Source: Dokdonella_A sp035760865
GTDB taxonomy: Bacteria; Pseudomonadota; Gammaproteobacteria; Xanthomonadales; Rhodanobacteraceae
DNA length: 7,913 nucleotides
Assembly (NCBI GenBank): GCA_035760865.1
Contig: DASTSE010000248.1
Span: 1 to 7,913, forward strand
Direction of reading: 5' to 3'
Position numbers and translations under genes: made by a program. Position 1 is the first letter of the stretch. Every line of letters starts with the position of its first letter. This document shows, piece by piece, positions 7,826 through 7,913 of the stretch. The notes beneath the pieces are model-generated. The model searched no databases. It was not told the origin of the DNA and saw only the letters and a program-made list of their open reading frames with translations.

Positions 7826-7867
7826 GCACGCGACGAGGCCACGTGCATCGCGGCCTCGTCGCGATGC
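7826..7867. terminator. Long hairpin between convergent genes, likely bidirectional terminator
   Basis: CGCGACGAGGCC (7829-7840) is the exact reverse complement of GGCCTCGTCGCG (7852-7863), a 12-bp perfect stem with an 11-base loop. Past a single bulged A at 7864, GCA (7826-7828) pairs with TGC (7865-7867), giving 15 pairs. An overlapping alternative pairs GTGCC (7811-7815) with GGCAC (7825-7829). The stem ends two bases from the putative stop codon of a minus-strand gene (7869-7871), so it would be just downstream of that gene and also at the end of the plus-strand unit. No T-run is present. Confidence 0.55.
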
Positions 7868-7868
7868 G

Positions 7869-7913
7869 TCACTGATGCGCGGCCCAGCGTTGGTACTCCG
7901 AACGGCTCACGCG
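7869..7913 (-). CDS. Possible C-terminal end of a convergent gene, cut by the window edge
   Basis: On the minus strand the last 45 bases read RVSRSEYQRWAAHQ and then TGA (complement of 7869-7871). Only 14 codons are visible, so no family can be named. It is reported because the residue mix (E, Y, Q, W among R and A) looks more protein-like than the surrounding shadow frames, because third positions are mostly G/C, and because a long perfect hairpin begins just beyond the stop, as expected at the end of a gene. It could equally be chance. Confidence 0.3.
   Translation of the reverse strand, partial: RVSRSEYQRWAAHQ

Noticed and set aside
1..7913. Mobile elements, CRISPR arrays, tRNA or rRNA genes, toxin-antitoxin or defence systems
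   Set aside because: No transposase, integrase, regularly spaced repeats, tRNA-like clover pattern or defence motif was seen; the genes are housekeeping or envelope types with uniform base composition.

Overview
The window reads as ordinary chromosomal DNA from a high-GC gammaproteobacterium, most likely Xanthomonadales (Xanthomonadaceae/Rhodanobacteraceae; inferred). G+C is clearly high by eye and third codon positions are strongly G/C. The NAD kinase has the short, about 254-residue form I associate with Xanthomonas and relatives, including a C-terminal end of the RILxEQF type. The neighbouring large glutamate dehydrogenase and W/G-rich secreted protein fit the same group. No phylogeny was run.

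Layout, left to right. Bases 1-265 hold no convincing gene, only a small GC hairpin and the leader of the next gene. Bases 266-5212 (+) encode a complete 1648-residue NAD-dependent glutamate dehydrogenase of the large (180 kDa class) family. A 194-base gap follows, containing a 54-base nested palindromic element that looks like a dispersed intergenic repeat. Bases 5407-6171 (+) encode NAD kinase. Three bases after its stop, 6175-7281 (+) encodes a predicted zinc aminopeptidase lipoprotein (COG4324 / PF10023 type). After a short gap with a hairpin and a very strong Shine-Dalgarno site, 7373-7693 (+) encodes a 106-residue secreted YXWGXW-type protein. The last 220 bases contain two hairpins and then, on the minus strand, what may be the last 14 codons of a convergent gene cut by the window edge.

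How the genes relate. Glutamate dehydrogenase turns glutamate and NAD+ into 2-oxoglutarate, ammonia and NADH. NAD kinase makes NADP+ from NAD+. The two therefore share the pyridine-nucleotide pool, but the gap and the palindrome argue against tight co-translation. NAD kinase and the aminopeptidase are almost certainly one transcript, though no functional link is obvious. The YXWGXW gene has its own strong ribosome site and probably its own regulation.

No mobile element, CRISPR array, tRNA or rRNA was found, and nothing amounts to a new defence or biosynthetic system. The points most worth a second look are the palindromic element, the nadK-aminopeptidase pairing, and the hairpins in the convergent 3' region.
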